A stretch of DNA of 64,000 nucleotides from Tichowtungia aerotolerans (GCF_009905215.1 NZ_CP047593.1:3290900-3354899), one strand, 5' to 3'; positions 9,010 through 18,674 are shown, numbered from the stretch's first letter. Program-made: numbers and translations. Notes: generated by a model not told the origin, from the letters alone.

Positions 9010-9753
9010 ATGCTGAATGACAAGAAAATCGTGGTTGTAATGCCTGCTTATAATGCAGCGGAAACGTTGAAAGAAACCTATCACTCGGTGATGGAGCAGG
9101 AGATCGTTGATGAAGTGATTCTGGTGGATGACGCCAGCTGCGATGAGACTGCTGCAATTGCCGGCACTCTGGAGCATGTGACCCTGCATGTTCATCCAGA
9201 AAATCGCGGGTACGGAGGCAATCAGAAAACCTGCTATCGTCTGGCGTTGGAAGCGGGTGCAGATGTCGTCATTATGGTTCATCCGGACTATTAGTATACT
9301 CCGGCATTGATTCCGGCGATGGCGGCAATGATTGCAAACGGACTCTATTCCTGTGTGCTGGGTTCGCGCATTCTGGGAGGAGGCGCGCTCAAAGGCGGCA
9401 TGCCGTGGTGGAAATATGTTTCCAACCGGTTTTTGACTCTGGTTGAAAATATTCTGCTCGGCGCGAAGCTGTCTGAATATCACACTGGATATCGAGCCTT
9501 CTCTCGTGAACTGCTGGAGAGACTTCCTCTAGAGGAAAACTCCGATGATTTTGTTTTTGATAACCAAATGCTGGCGCAGATTCTTTGGCTGGATGTCACC
9601 ATTGCAGAAGTGAGCTGTCCCACCAAATATTTTCCGGAAGCCTCTTCGATCAATTTTCGCCGAAGCGTTCAGTATGGAGTCGGATGTCTGTGGACAGGGG
9701 TTTGTTTCCGCCTCTGCCGGGCAGGGTTGCTGCGGTCCCGATTGTTTCGCTGA
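9010..9753 (+). pseudogene. GT2-family glycosyltransferase (dolichol-phosphate-mannose-synthase-like) with in-frame TAG
   Basis: The first part (9010-9291) encodes a GT-A nucleotide-binding fold: [28 protein letters not shown], and [11 protein letters not shown]. At 9292-9294 a TAG interrupts the frame directly after MVHPDY. The same frame then continues YTPALIPAMAAMIANG and runs to 9753 with LGSRILGGGALKGGMP and EYHTGYRAFSRELL, both typical of this family. Relatives usually have a glutamine at the interrupted site, and TAG is one C-to-T change from CAG. Without readthrough the product is a 94-residue fragment lacking half of the catalytic domain. The next gene, a membrane glycosyltransferase, starts 15 bp downstream, so the pair was probably an operon for lipid-linked sugar transfer. 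Confidence 0.85.
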
Positions 9754-9768
9754 ATCTGGAGTAGTCTA

Positions 9769-11271
9769 ATGGACGTACCATCTGAACGACGGGCCACTGC
9801 CGGGATTTTCCTTCTTTTGGTTTTGCTCGTTTGTATCGTATTCGGACAGACGGTTTCTTTTGATTTCGTGAATTTTGATGACGGACCCTATGTTTATGCG
9901 AACCCGCACATTGCAAACGGTGTGACTCTGGATGGCCTGAAGTGGATTTTGATGAATCCGCACAGCGCCAACTGGCACCCGTTAACCTCGTTTTCCCATA
10001 TGCTCGACTGCCAGCTATACGGGTTGAATCCGTTCGGTCCTCATCTTACGAACTTTGTTCTGCACATGGCTGCCGTTCTTTCCCTCTTTCTGGTGCTGCG
10101 CTCGATGACCGGTTCAGTCTGGCGCAGTGCTGTAGTCGCCGCACTGTTTGCGGTTCATCCATTACGGGCAGAATCGGTGGCATGGGTTTCGGAACGCAAA
10201 GACCTTCTCAGCGGGCTGTTTTTTATTTTAACGCTGGGTGCATATCAACGCTACACATGCCGTTCATTTTCTATGCGTTATTACATGCCGGTTCTGGTGC
10301 TGTTTGTCTGCGGGTTGCTTTCCAAATCCATGTTGGTGACCCTTCCGTTCGTTTTGCTTCTGCTGGACTTCTGGCCGCTCAACCGCTTTTCGTCTGAAAA
10401 AACCAGTAGACTCATCCTGGAAAAAACACCACTGCTTCTGCTGGCGGCTCTGTTTTGCGGTATTACCGTATGGGCGCAGCGCGGAGCCATTGCATCAGTC
10501 AATGCCTTTCCGTTTTTGTGGCGAATTGAGAATGCAGTCATTTCATATATGGTTTATATCCGGCAGCTGTTTCTTCCGTTGGGACTGACAGCCTTGTATC
10601 CTGTACGTGACGGACTGTTTCCGCTGTGGCAGGTTGCCGGTGCTGTGGTATTTCTGGGCGCCGTCTCGGTGGTTGCTGTGCGCAAACTGAAAACCTGTCC
10701 GAGTTTTTTCATAGGCTGGTTTTGGTATGCGGGGATGCTTGTTCCGGTGATTGGAATCCTGCAGGTTGGAACCCAGGCTCACGCCGACCGCTATACCTAT
10801 CTTCCGCAAATCGGCTTGGTCATCGCCATTGTCTGGCTGGTAAGTGAGAGGGCGGTCACTCGAAACCGTCAACTCGCGGTTTCGATTCTGGCGGCAGGAA
10901 TTATTTGCGCCTTAACTGTTGCCGCACGAATTCAAACCGCCACATGGCGTGATGGAACCGCGCTTTGGACGCGGGTCCTGGCTCATAACGATCACAATCC
11001 GATCGCACACAGTAATTTCGGAGCCTTGCTTCTGGTCGAAGGGAAAACGGACCGGGCCATCGAACACTTTGAAAAATCAATCCGGCAAAGCCCCGGACGG
11101 GCTGAAGTGTACAATAATTTAGCTTCCGCCTATGCCGATCAGCAGCGTTATGCGGAGGCAGTCAAGGCCGCCGGCATTGCTCTGGAGCTGGCCGGGAAGC
11201 AATGTGCCCCCGAAGTCGTTGAAGCCATTCGCGTCCGTTACGAAGGATATCGTTTGCATCTGGCCCGCTAG
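9769..11271 (+). CDS. TMTC-like membrane glycosyltransferase with C-terminal TPR repeats
   Basis: This 500-residue protein starts with a transmembrane helix (AGIFLLLVLLVCIVFG) and then FVNFDDGPYVYANPHI, the acidic loop typical of GT-C / TMTC-type O-mannosyltransferase relatives. Several further hydrophobic helices follow up to about residue 390, including HPLRAESVAWVSERKDLLSG. The last 90 residues contain tetratricopeptide-like repeats (AHSNFGALLLVEGKTDRAIEHFEKSI and YNNLASAYADQQRYAEAVKAAG). GT-C proteins use polyprenyl-phosphate sugars as donors at the inner membrane. The partner would be the interrupted GT2 just upstream, which could have made the donor. The acceptor is unknown. Confidence 0.8.
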   Translation: MDVPSERRATAGIFLLLVLLVCIVFGQTVSFDFVNFDDGPYVYANPHIANGVTLDGLKWILMNPHSANWHPLTSFSHMLDCQLYGLNPFGPHLTNFVLHMAAVLSLFLVLRSMTGSVWRSAVVAALFAVHPLRAESVAWVSERKDLLSGLFFILTLGAYQRYTCRSFSMRYYMPVLVLFVCGLLSKSMLVTLPFVLLLLDFWPLNRFSSEKTSRLILEKTPLLLLAALFCGITVWAQRGAIASVNAFPFLWRIENAVISYMVYIRQLFLPLGLTALYPVRDGLFPLWQVAGAVVFLGAVSVVAVRKLKTCPSFFIGWFWYAGMLVPVIGILQVGTQAHADRYTYLPQIGLVIAIVWLVSERAVTRNRQLAVSILAAGIICALTVAARIQTATWRDGTALWTRVLAHNDHNPIAHSNFGALLLVEGKTDRAIEHFEKSIRQSPGRAEVYNNLASAYADQQRYAEAVKAAGIALELAGKQCAPEVVEAIRVRYEGYRLHLAR

Positions 11272-11329
11272 CCGAAACGCCCGATGTTCGGACACTCGTT
11301 ACTCCAGGTTTTTCAAGGGCTGGAAAATA

Positions 11330-11366
11330 AAGACCCTGTTTTCCAAATATTGGAAAACAGGGTCTT
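11330..11366. terminator. bidirectional terminator with embedded palindromic motif
   Basis: AAGACCCTGTTTTCCAA (11330-11346) is perfectly complementary to 11350-11366 across a 3-base ATA loop, a 17-bp stem. It sits between the converging ends of the membrane glycosyltransferase and oadB. The upper part of the stem is the dispersed palindrome TTTTCCAA-ATA-TTGGAAAA (11339-11357). Confidence 0.75.
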
Positions 11367-11404
11367 GTGCGCTGCTTTCAGCTTGAAAGCAAGCCGTGAT
11401 GTAA

Positions 11405-12925
11405 TTACCCGCAGAGAGCGAGGAGCACACCGGCGGCTACAGCGGATCCAATCACACCGGCAACATTCGGGCCCATGGCGTGCATGAGCAGGAAGTTCTG
11501 CGGGTTTTCTTCGAGGCCCACTTTGTTGGATACACGGGCGGCCATCGGCACAGCCGATACGCCGGCGGAACCGATGAGCGGGTTGATATTGTCTTTGCTT
11601 AGCTTGTTCATCAGCTTCGCCAGCAGAACCCCGCAGGCAGTGCCGATGCAGAAGGCGACCAACCCGAGAGCCAGAATTCCGAGCGTGTTGGCATTAAGGA
11701 ATTTTTCAGCAGCCAGTTTGGAGCCGACGGCAGTTCCGAGCATGATGGTGACGATGTTGATGAGTGCGTTCTGAGCGGTGTCGGACAGACGATCCACCAC
11801 GCAGGATTCTTTCATCAGGTTGCCCAGCATGAGCATACCGATCAGCGGAGTGGCGGACGGGAGCAGCAGAATACAGAGAACCAGCACGAGCAGCGGGAAA
11901 ACAATTTTTTCCGCTTTGGAGACGTGGCGCAGCTGTTTCATTTCGATCTGACGTTCTTCTTTGGTGGTGAACAGACGCATAATCGGCGGCTGGATAATCG
12001 GTACGAGCGCCATGTAGGAGTAGGCGGCCACAGCGATGGCTCCGAGCAGGTTCGGTGACAAACGGGACGACAGGAAAATCGCGGTCGGGCCGTCGGCACC
12101 ACCGATGATACCGATGGATGCAGCATCCTGCAGGTTGAAGTCAATGGCCGGGATCAGTCCGGAGAGCCATAGCGCACCAAGCAGGGCGATGAATATACCA
12201 AACTGCGCAGCCGCACCAAGCAGGGCGGTCTTTGGATTGGCGAGCAGCGGACCGAAGTCGGTCATGGCCCCCACACCCATGAAAATGAGCAGAGGGAAGA
12301 CTCCGGACTGCACACCGACGGTGTAGAAATAGTACAGGAAACCGGCCGGCTGTCCCGGCATCGGACCGTCCGCGATTCCTGCCATCGGGATGTTGGTCAG
12401 AATGCAGCCGAACCCGATCGGCAGAAGCAGCAGGGGTTCGAATCCCTTTTTGATGGCCAGCCAGATTAACAGCAGGCCCACGAGGATCATGACAAACTGT
12501 CCGGCACCTTCCGGCAGAAGACCGCTGGATTTGTGTCCTTCGAATTCCGCAGCCTGGATCTGCTTGGTGAGCGGAGCCAGAATGGACGCATCAATGCCGT
12601 GCTTGGATGCTTCTTCTACAACGTTGTGGGCATTGCTGAAATGTCCGGCCGTGATTTCGGCCGCAACGGTTTTGATGACTGCATCTTCATATGCCGCATG
12701 CTTTTCTTCCGCAGTCTGCGGATTCAGAAAGCGGTAGATGCCGGTTTCGTGCCAGAGCTTTTTAAAGCCTTCAACAATCGAAATGCCTTCTTTTTCAGTG
12801 GCGACTGCCACGGCCTGGTCGAACGAGCAAACGCCGTTTTCGCAAGACGTGTCAGCGACTGAAAATCCTGTCGTCAGCAGCGCTGCGAGGGCGATCAGCC
12901 CAAATAGGTTTTTCATTTTAAACAT
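11405..12925 (-). CDS. oadB: sodium-translocating decarboxylase beta subunit with N-terminal extension
   Basis: The membrane part (about residue 140 onward) matches the OadB/GcdB/MmdB family: [38 protein letters not shown], and the C-terminal [15 protein letters not shown]. This subunit couples carboxybiotin decarboxylation to sodium export. I place the start at ATG 12925 because AAGGAAA precedes it and the resulting N-terminus ([17 protein letters not shown]...SVADT) is a good signal peptide; in-frame codons further upstream lack this. Between the signal and the first canonical helix lie about 110 soluble residues, predicted outside the membrane, which ordinary beta subunits lack. It is the last gene of oadG-oadA-oadB. 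Confidence 0.92.
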   Translation of the reverse strand: MFKMKNLFGLIALAALLTTGFSVADTSCENGVCSFDQAVAVATEKEGISIVEGFKKLWHETGIYRFLNPQTAEEKHAAYEDAVIKTVAAEITAGHFSNAHNVVEEASKHGIDASILAPLTKQIQAAEFEGHKSSGLLPEGAGQFVMILVGLLLIWLAIKKGFEPLLLLPIGFGCILTNIPMAGIADGPMPGQPAGFLYYFYTVGVQSGVFPLLIFMGVGAMTDFGPLLANPKTALLGAAAQFGIFIALLGALWLSGLIPAIDFNLQDAASIGIIGGADGPTAIFLSSRLSPNLLGAIAVAAYSYMALVPIIQPPIMRLFTTKEERQIEMKQLRHVSKAEKIVFPLLVLVLCILLLPSATPLIGMLMLGNLMKESCVVDRLSDTAQNALINIVTIMLGTAVGSKLAAEKFLNANTLGILALGLVAFCIGTACGVLLAKLMNKLSKDNINPLIGSAGVSAVPMAARVSNKVGLEENPQNFLLMHAMGPNVAGVIGSAVAAGVLLALCG

Positions 12926-12995
12926 GGTAAAGTTTCCTTGTCTAAGAGTGAGAACCGGAAGCCGGAAATCCCGGCTTCCGGTGAGACCCTTCTGA

Positions 12996-14798
12996 TTAGT
13001 TGATCGATGCGAGCTCCTGGCCGCCGGTAGCCTGATCACCGACATTCACAGAGACAGACGAAACCGTTCCGGTTGCAGGAGACTTGATTTCGACTTCCAT
13101 TTTCATGGCTTCCATGATCATCAGAACGTCTCCTTCGTTGACGTGATCGCCAACGTTGACGCTGAGTTTCATCACTTTACCCGGCATCTGGGCTTTCACA
13201 ACGGTGGAATCGGCGGACTCGTGTGCGCCGTCTGCGGAGGCGGTTTCTACACCATCTGCAACGTCAATGCTGTAGGCTTTGCCGTTGACGGTCGCTTTGT
13301 CGCCTTTGACTTCAACGGCAAACTTTTTGCCGTCAACGGTAACGGTGTAAGCACCATCACCACCTGCGGAGGCATCAGCGGCCGGTTTGGAAGCGCCTTT
13401 GCGTACGCCGTTGATTTCGGATTTTCCGAGCAGGAAGTCGATCCCTTTCTGTTTGCAGGTAGCAGCGATGAAGATGTTTTCTTCGGTTTCTTCGATGCTG
13501 CTTTCCTGAAGCATTTTTCTGGCAGCGTCGACCCCTTTGTTCGGGTCGCGGTCATTGATGTCCACCGGGTTTTCGGTGGTCGGTTCCAGCTCAAGCTTTT
13601 CAGAAGCGAGTTTGACGATTTCCGGGTCGGGTGTGCACGGAGTTTTTCCGAAGTAACCGAGAACCATTTTGCCGTAACCGTCGGCGATTTTTTCCCATGG
13701 GCCAAACATGACGTTGTTGAAGGCCTGCTGGAAGTAGAACTGGGAAACCGGAGTTACAGACGTTCCGAATCCGCCGCGACGAACCACTTCACCCATGGCG
13801 TGGATGCAGTCTTCGTATTTGTCCATGATGTTGTTGTCGCGCATCATCTGCGTGTTGGCAGTCAGCGCACCGCCGGGCATCGGCGACCACGGAATCATCG
13901 GCTCAACGGCTTTGGCTTCCGGCGGAAGCATGTAGTCGGCCATACAGTCTTTGAAGACTGTTTCGGCGTGCATCATTTTGTCGATGTCGACGTCCAGTTC
14001 GTAGTCTTCACCGCGCAGGGCGTGCCAGAGGGTCGCCACGTCGGGCTGGCAGGTTCCGCCGGAGGCGGGGGCCATGGAACAGTCGACCTGGTCCGCGCCG
14101 GCTTTGATGGCTGCAATGTAACCGACAGTTCCTACGCCGGCTGTTTCGTGGGAGTGGAACACCAGTTTGGTTTCAGACGGCAGCATTTTGCGAGCCATCT
14201 GGATGGTTTCGAACACTTTTTTCGGGGTGGAGGTTCCGGAGGCGTCTTTGAAGCAGACGCTGTCGAATGCCATGCCCGAGTCCAGAATGCCCTGCAGGGT
14301 TTTCTGGTAGAACTCGACGTCATGGGCACCGGTGCATCCCGGAGGCAGCTCCATCATGGTAACGACGACCTCGTGGTTGAGGCCGTGGGCTTTAATGGAA
14401 TTGGCCGAGTCGATCAGGTTGTTGACGTCGTTGAGCGCGTCAAAGTTGCGAATGGTGGTGATGCCGTGCTTGGCAAACATTTTTGCGTGCAGGTCGATGA
14501 TGTCGCGAGACTGGGAGTCGAGGCCTACTACGTTGATTCCGCGACCGAGGGTCTGCAGGTTTGCATCCGGCCCGACGGTTTCGCGGAACCGGTCCATCAT
14601 GTCGAATGCGGACTCGTTGCAGTAGAAGAACGGAGCCTGGAAACGTGCGCCGCCACCGGCTTCAAAATGAGTCTGTCCGGCTTCCACACAGGCTTTTACT
14701 GCCGGTAGGAAGTCTTCTGTCAATACACGTGCACCGTAGACGGACTGAAAGCCGTCGCGGAACGCGGTGTTCATAATATGGATTGTTTTTTTAGCCAT
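12996..14798 (-). CDS. oadA: oxaloacetate decarboxylase alpha subunit / pyruvate carboxylase subunit B (biotin protein)
   Basis: The N-terminal carboxyltransferase TIM barrel shows FRDGFQS (metal-binding Asp), VCFKDASG (Lys of the active site) and [10 protein letters not shown] (His pair). A Pro/Ala/Gly-rich linker leads to a biotinyl domain with MEAMKME, in which Lys566 is the biotin site. The protein transfers CO2 from a 2-oxoacid to biotin for the sodium pump OadB. Two ATGs sit in tandem; I chose the second (14798) because it is 6 bases from AAGGAG, while 14801 is only 3 away. The 2-oxoacid is probably oxaloacetate given OadB and OadG, though malonyl- or methylmalonyl-type use is not excluded. 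Confidence 0.93.
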   Translation of the reverse strand: MAKKTIHIMNTAFRDGFQSVYGARVLTEDFLPAVKACVEAGQTHFEAGGGARFQAPFFYCNESAFDMMDRFRETVGPDANLQTLGRGINVVGLDSQSRDIIDLHAKMFAKHGITTIRNFDALNDVNNLIDSANSIKAHGLNHEVVVTMMELPPGCTGAHDVEFYQKTLQGILDSGMAFDSVCFKDASGTSTPKKVFETIQMARKMLPSETKLVFHSHETAGVGTVGYIAAIKAGADQVDCSMAPASGGTCQPDVATLWHALRGEDYELDVDIDKMMHAETVFKDCMADYMLPPEAKAVEPMIPWSPMPGGALTANTQMMRDNNIMDKYEDCIHAMGEVVRRGGFGTSVTPVSQFYFQQAFNNVMFGPWEKIADGYGKMVLGYFGKTPCTPDPEIVKLASEKLELEPTTENPVDINDRDPNKGVDAARKMLQESSIEETEENIFIAATCKQKGIDFLLGKSEINGVRKGASKPAADASAGGDGAYTVTVDGKKFAVEVKGDKATVNGKAYSIDVADGVETASADGAHESADSTVVKAQMPGKVMKLSVNVGDHVNEGDVLMIMEAMKMEVEIKSPATGTVSSVSVNVGDQATGGQELASIN

Positions 14799-14827
14799 CA
14801 TTTACTCCTTAATGTTTTAAATTCTAT

Positions 14828-15043
14828 TTAACCCCGTTTTGCCCGGATCGCCGCCAGAGCAACAGCAATGGCTGCCGCGGGACTTGCAGCTGCCGGTGCT
14901 GCAGTTTCTGCGGTCTCTTCTGGAAAAAGATGTGAAAACTTTTTGAAGAAAGCCGAAGCCGTCTGCATTGCGACAACCAGAAGAACAAGAAAGGCGAAAA
15001 CCGTCGCCATTCCGATCACCATTAAAACCAGTCCTTGACCCAT
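14828..15043 (-). CDS. oadG: OadG-family gamma subunit
   Basis: This 71-residue protein has one N-terminal transmembrane helix (LVLMVIGMATVFAFLVLLVV) and an Ala/Pro-rich tail ending in IRAKRG, the size and layout of OadG. The family holds the decarboxylase complex together at the inner membrane and helps it assemble. It is the first gene of the operon, with AAAGGA upstream of the ATG. The tail lacks the His-rich metal-binding end seen in some enterobacterial gamma subunits. Confidence 0.85.
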   Translation of the reverse strand: MGQGLVLMVIGMATVFAFLVLLVVAMQTASAFFKKFSHLFPEETAETAAPAAASPAAAIAVALAAIRAKRG

Positions 15044-15149
15044 AATTTTATCCTTTATTTTTCGCAGATGTGTAAAATAGCCTGCTTTCTACGGAAACAA
15101 GGCCGTTAGAACCAGTCAAAACGACAAATAAATAACTGAAAGTTAAATA

Positions 15150-15863
15150 ATGAAATTCTGTTTGCGATGGTACGACCGTCTGCCATCGACCAATACTTTT
15201 TTAAAGGAACTGCTCGAGGTCGACTCGCAACTCCCTTCAGGAACGGTAGTTGCGACAAGAGAGCAAACCCATGGACGGGGCCGGAGAGGGCGAAGCTGGC
15301 TTGCTTCCGCTAACGAAAACCTTACTTTTTCCTTTCTTTTGCTCGGCAGCTGCGAGCCGCAGAAACTGCCTGCCGCCGCAATGGCCGCCGCTGTGGCTGT
15401 GGCTGAATTACTGACGCAGGAAGGTATTTCTGCCGACCTGAAGTGGCCGAACGATGTTCTGGTAAACGGACGCAAAATCTGCGGGATTCTCTCTGAAGGA
15501 GTGCCCGGTGGAATTATCGTTGGAATCGGGCTCAACGTGAATATGCAGAATGCAGGTCATATCGATCAGCCCGCCACCTCCATGCTGATCGAAAGCGGTT
15601 CGCGCCACAGTCTCGACGAGCTGCTTGAAAAGCTGCTTCCGATCCTTTCCGGGCGCCTCGACGAATGGGCGCAGGGCGGCTTTTCCAGGGTTCGGAAAAA
15701 ATGGGAAGCCCATGTCCCGAACATTGGAAAAATGATATCCGTGCGCGACGGTGACGCTTTTCGTGAAGGACTGCTCGCCGGCTTCGGCGAAAACGGTGAA
15801 CTGCTTCTTCAGGATCAGTCTGGAACCGTCAGCCCCGTCTGGGCCGGTGATGTGAGCTCATGA
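15150..15863 (+). CDS. birA: biotin--[biotin carboxyl carrier] protein ligase
   Basis: This 237-residue protein shows the BirA catalytic motifs STNTFLKELLE, TREQTHGRGRRGRSW (biotinoyl-AMP binding loop), LKWPNDVLVNGRKICGILSE and VVGIGLNVN-like VGIGLNVN. There is no N-terminal helix-turn-helix, so it is the monofunctional, non-repressor type. It activates biotin with ATP and attaches it to the lysine of AMKM motifs. It is divergent from the oad operon (106 bp apart), whose alpha subunit has such a lysine; this pairing suggests they serve one another. Its end overlaps the next gene by ATGA. Confidence 0.93.
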   Translation: MKFCLRWYDRLPSTNTFLKELLEVDSQLPSGTVVATREQTHGRGRRGRSWLASANENLTFSFLLLGSCEPQKLPAAAMAAAVAVAELLTQEGISADLKWPNDVLVNGRKICGILSEGVPGGIIVGIGLNVNMQNAGHIDQPATSMLIESGSRHSLDELLEKLLPILSGRLDEWAQGGFSRVRKKWEAHVPNIGKMISVRDGDAFREGLLAGFGENGELLLQDQSGTVSPVWAGDVSS

Positions 15864-17629
15864 AGATTCTACTGATCACTCCACCTCTGCTGCAGCCGAA
15901 CACGCCGTATGCTGCAACCCCGCTGTTGACGGCGTGGCTTCGTTCGCAGGGGCATGATGCGGTTCAGGCGGACCTGTCGCTGGAACTGCTGCTGAAGCTG
16001 TTCTCAAAAGAGGGGCTTTGTGAGCTTTTCCAAAGATTGGAATCGGCTGCGTCGGGGCAACGGTCTGCGGCGACCGGGTTTCTGGAGCAAAGGGCTGCTT
16101 ATCTCGAAACCATTGAACCGGTTGTTGCATTTCTCCAGGGCAAAAGCGACTCGCTGAATGTCGCTTTGCCGGAAGGACCGAATCTTGCGCGCGCCTACGA
16201 TCAGGAGGAGCAGCTCCAATGGGATTTTCGCGGGCTGAACGGTGAGGATCGTGCCCGTCATCTATGCAGTCTGTATCTCGATGATATCGCCGAAGCATTT
16301 AAACTGGCTGATCCTAACTTCGGTTTTTCCCGCTACGCCGAGTCGCAGTGCGCTGCCGCTGTTGGGTTTAAGGATGTACTGAATGTTGTGACACAGAAGT
16401 CAATGTTCAGGGGGAAGCTGGAGTCTCTGGCCGATCGGTATATAGAACAGCACGCCCCGGACCTTGTGGTTCTGACGGTACCCTTTCCCGGGTGTCTGGC
16501 AGGAGCGATCATGACTGCCCGGAGGATGAAGCAGATCCAGCCCGAGGTAAACGTGGTTCTCGGCGGGGGGTATGTGAATACTGAACTGAGGGAGCTGGCA
16601 GATCCGCAGGTTTTTGATTTTGTGGATTTTGTCTGTCTCGACAGCGGCATGATTCCTCTGCTGCGGCTGGTCAATGGAGAAACCCCGGTGCGCACCTTTG
16701 TGCGCGAAGGCGGAGCGGTTCGGTTTTATGAGGATGACGACACTGTTGTTCCGCATGATTCTCTGCCGGCACCCGTTCTGGACGGGCTTCCTTTGAATGA
16801 CTGTTTCGGACTGTTCGAAGTGCTCAATCCGGTGACACGGTTATGGTCGGATGGACGATGGAACAAGCTGGTTTTAGCCCAGGGTTGCTGCTGGAGCCGC
16901 TGTGCGTTTTGCGACACGTCCATCGATTACATTTGCCGGTATGATCCGGCTTCGCCCAAAACCATTTGTGACTGGATGGAAAGCATGATGGCGGAGAGCG
17001 GCTCCAACGGGTTCCATTTTGTCGATGAGGCACTGCCGCCGGATTTGCTGGATGGACTTTGCAGTGAGATTCTGAAACGCGGTCTAAATGTGGAGTGGTG
17101 GGGCAACATTCGTTTTGAGAAGCGGCTCGGCGAAGAGCTGGTCAGGAAAATGGCGCATGCGGGTTGCATTGCTGTAACCGGAGGTCTGGAAACCTGCAGT
17201 GACCGTACGCTCAAGCTGATGAGAAAAGGAATTACCGTCGAAGACGCTTCGCAGGTGCTTCGTAATTTTGCTGATGCCGGCATTTTGACGCACGCCTATC
17301 TAATGTACGGCTTTCCAACGCAGACGCGGGATGAGGTTTTTCAGGGGCTGGAAACTGTGCGCGGCTTAATGGAGGAGGGCGCGCTGCACTCGGTCTATTG
17401 GCACCGATTCGCCCTGACCGCTCACAGCGAAATGGCCCGCGAACCGGACCGCTTTGAAATTCGCCTGCTTCCGGAAGTGCGCACCGGCTTTGCACGCAAC
17501 GAGGTTCCGTTTGCCGGGAATTTTGATCACAACCTTGAGGCCGTTGGTGATGCTTTGCGCGCTGCGTCTTACAACTTCAATCTGGGCCTTGGCTTTGATT
17601 TGCCGGTTGAGGAGTGGTTCGTGCATTAA
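15860..17629 (+). CDS. radical SAM protein with B12-binding-like N-terminal domain
   Basis: The 589-residue protein opens with KILLITPPLLQPNTPYA and has a Rossmann-like cobalamin-binding region up to about residue 280 (LVVLTVPFPG, VNVVLGGGYVNTEL). The radical SAM cluster motif follows in GCCWSRCAFCDTS (C-x3-C-x2-C), and the family signature ends in LMYGFPTQTRDEV. Members of this group (BchE-like) do methylations, cyclisations or methylthiolations, and the reaction here is unknown. It starts inside the end of birA (ATGA), so the two are translationally coupled. One copy of TTCCAA-N3-TTGGAA lies within the coding region (16026-16042). Confidence 0.88.
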   Translation: MKILLITPPLLQPNTPYAATPLLTAWLRSQGHDAVQADLSLELLLKLFSKEGLCELFQRLESAASGQRSAATGFLEQRAAYLETIEPVVAFLQGKSDSLNVALPEGPNLARAYDQEEQLQWDFRGLNGEDRARHLCSLYLDDIAEAFKLADPNFGFSRYAESQCAAAVGFKDVLNVVTQKSMFRGKLESLADRYIEQHAPDLVVLTVPFPGCLAGAIMTARRMKQIQPEVNVVLGGGYVNTELRELADPQVFDFVDFVCLDSGMIPLLRLVNGETPVRTFVREGGAVRFYEDDDTVVPHDSLPAPVLDGLPLNDCFGLFEVLNPVTRLWSDGRWNKLVLAQGCCWSRCAFCDTSIDYICRYDPASPKTICDWMESMMAESGSNGFHFVDEALPPDLLDGLCSEILKRGLNVEWWGNIRFEKRLGEELVRKMAHAGCIAVTGGLETCSDRTLKLMRKGITVEDASQVLRNFADAGILTHAYLMYGFPTQTRDEVFQGLETVRGLMEEGALHSVYWHRFALTAHSEMAREPDRFEIRLLPEVRTGFARNEVPFAGNFDHNLEAVGDALRAASYNFNLGLGFDLPVEEWFVH

Positions 17630-17653
17630 CACGCGAACCTGTTTGAGTCCATA

Positions 17654-18070
17654 TCATGCAGGTGGTCGTGTTCTACCTTTTATCAGGAGCTGTTTTTTTA
17701 TTCGGGGAATAACATCAACATGACCAACGTTGAAGTCAGTTAGCCGAACTGTTTCGGTATATTTCCTTTTTTCTTTTGGTTGGAGGCTTGTGTTGATTTT
17801 TGCATATCCCTTTTGCAGGGGAGGATTGTGCTTGCTTCCGATGTTGCATGGAATGATCTCTATTAGCATACGCACAGGATCTTCTGACTTATTTTCGGCG
17901 GTAAAAGAAACAACACATTTGGAGCCATAAACATGCCACTCCAGATCTTTTACAGTGATAGGGGAGGGACTGAATAATCTATCTAAACCAAGTAATAAGA
18001 GACTCGTTGCAACGAGTCCTTTTAATAGGCCTATTGATGATTTTTGTGGCTTATTTTTTATTTGGGACAC
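17654..18070 (-). CDS. hypothetical membrane-anchored protein
   Basis: I do not recognise this 138-residue protein. It has a basic start, one hydrophobic helix (LLKGLVATSLLLLGL) and then a stretch with alternating beta-strand character (WHVYGSKCVVSFTAENKSED, RMLIEIIPCN), suggesting a small periplasmic domain. The best start is a GTG at 18070, directly after an in-frame stop, with no clear ribosome-binding site. The segment is more A/T-rich than its neighbours on both sides, which fits a recent arrival or a poorly constrained gene. It sits between the convergent radical SAM gene and the codirectional HIT gene. Confidence 0.5.
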   Translation of the reverse strand: MSQIKNKPQKSSIGLLKGLVATSLLLLGLDRLFSPSPITVKDLEWHVYGSKCVVSFTAENKSEDPVRMLIEIIPCNIGSKHNPPLQKGYAKINTSLQPKEKRKYTETVRLTDFNVGHVDVIPRIKKQLLIKGRTRPPA

Positions 18071-18135
18071 CGCGGTTGTTTAACGAGAATGGGTGCCTTC
18101 GGATGTTGTCAAGGCAATGAGACATCAGGCTCGCC

Positions 18136-18621
18136 TCAGAACTTCTCCAGCAAGATATCATAGGTGGTGGTCAGCGATTCCGGCACCACATGCCGGTCGC
18201 CAATGACGGCCATAAAGTTGGTATCTCCCACCCAGCGCGGAACGATGTGGCGGTGCAGGTGATCTTTCAGCCCGGCGCCGGCCGCGGAGCCCAGGTTGGT
18301 TCCGATATTAAATCCTTCCGGCTGCATGGCGTTGCGCAGGGCGGCTATGGCGCGTCGGGTCAGTTCGCACATTTCCAGATCTTCCTCTTGTGTCAGTTCG
18401 GAGAAATCCGCGATATGTCGCTGGGGGCAAACCATCAGGTGGCCGCTGGTGTACGGGAATCGGTTCATCACAACTGCACAGGTTTTACTGCGGAAAAGAA
18501 TCAGATTGTCGCGGTCTGTGTCTTCCTCAAGCATCCTGCAGAGAAAACATTCATTTTCCTTTTCTGCCCGGATGTACTCAATGCGCCAAGGCGCCCATAA
18601 CGGTCGGTTCGTGTTGCTCAT
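18136..18621 (-). CDS. HIT-family nucleotide hydrolase/phosphorylase
   Basis: The 161-residue protein carries the histidine triad HLHRH in DHLHRHIVPRW, with the middle His acting as nucleophile in the family. A CxxC-type start (ECFLCRMLEEDTDRDNLIL) and MNRFPYTSGHLMVCP place it near the Ap4A phosphorylase-like bacterial HIT group, where the two cysteines plus other residues may bind zinc. The expected role is cleavage of dinucleoside polyphosphates or similar nucleotide adducts in the cytoplasm. It is divergent from holA with a 53-bp gap. Confidence 0.92.
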   Translation of the reverse strand: MSNTNRPLWAPWRIEYIRAEKENECFLCRMLEEDTDRDNLILFRSKTCAVVMNRFPYTSGHLMVCPQRHIADFSELTQEEDLEMCELTRRAIAALRNAMQPEGFNIGTNLGSAAGAGLKDHLHRHIVPRWVGDTNFMAVIGDRHVVPESLTTTYDILLEKF

Positions 18622-18674
18622 AGATTGGGATTATGATTAAGATATTTCTTCAACGCAAATAAGGAATTTCTTTC

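Noticed and set aside
13143-14708. 521-codon open frame on the plus strand opposite oadA
   Set aside because: It mirrors the codon pattern of oadA, has no recognisable domain or ribosome-binding site, and oadA is certain.
16026-16042. Palindrome-like TTCCAAAGATTGGAA inside the radical SAM gene, with similar ones at 41246, 43091 and 60715
   Set aside because: They are in coding sequence. The two in the Na/Pi genes occupy the same protein position in paralogs. I did not list them as regulatory copies, though they count in the total.
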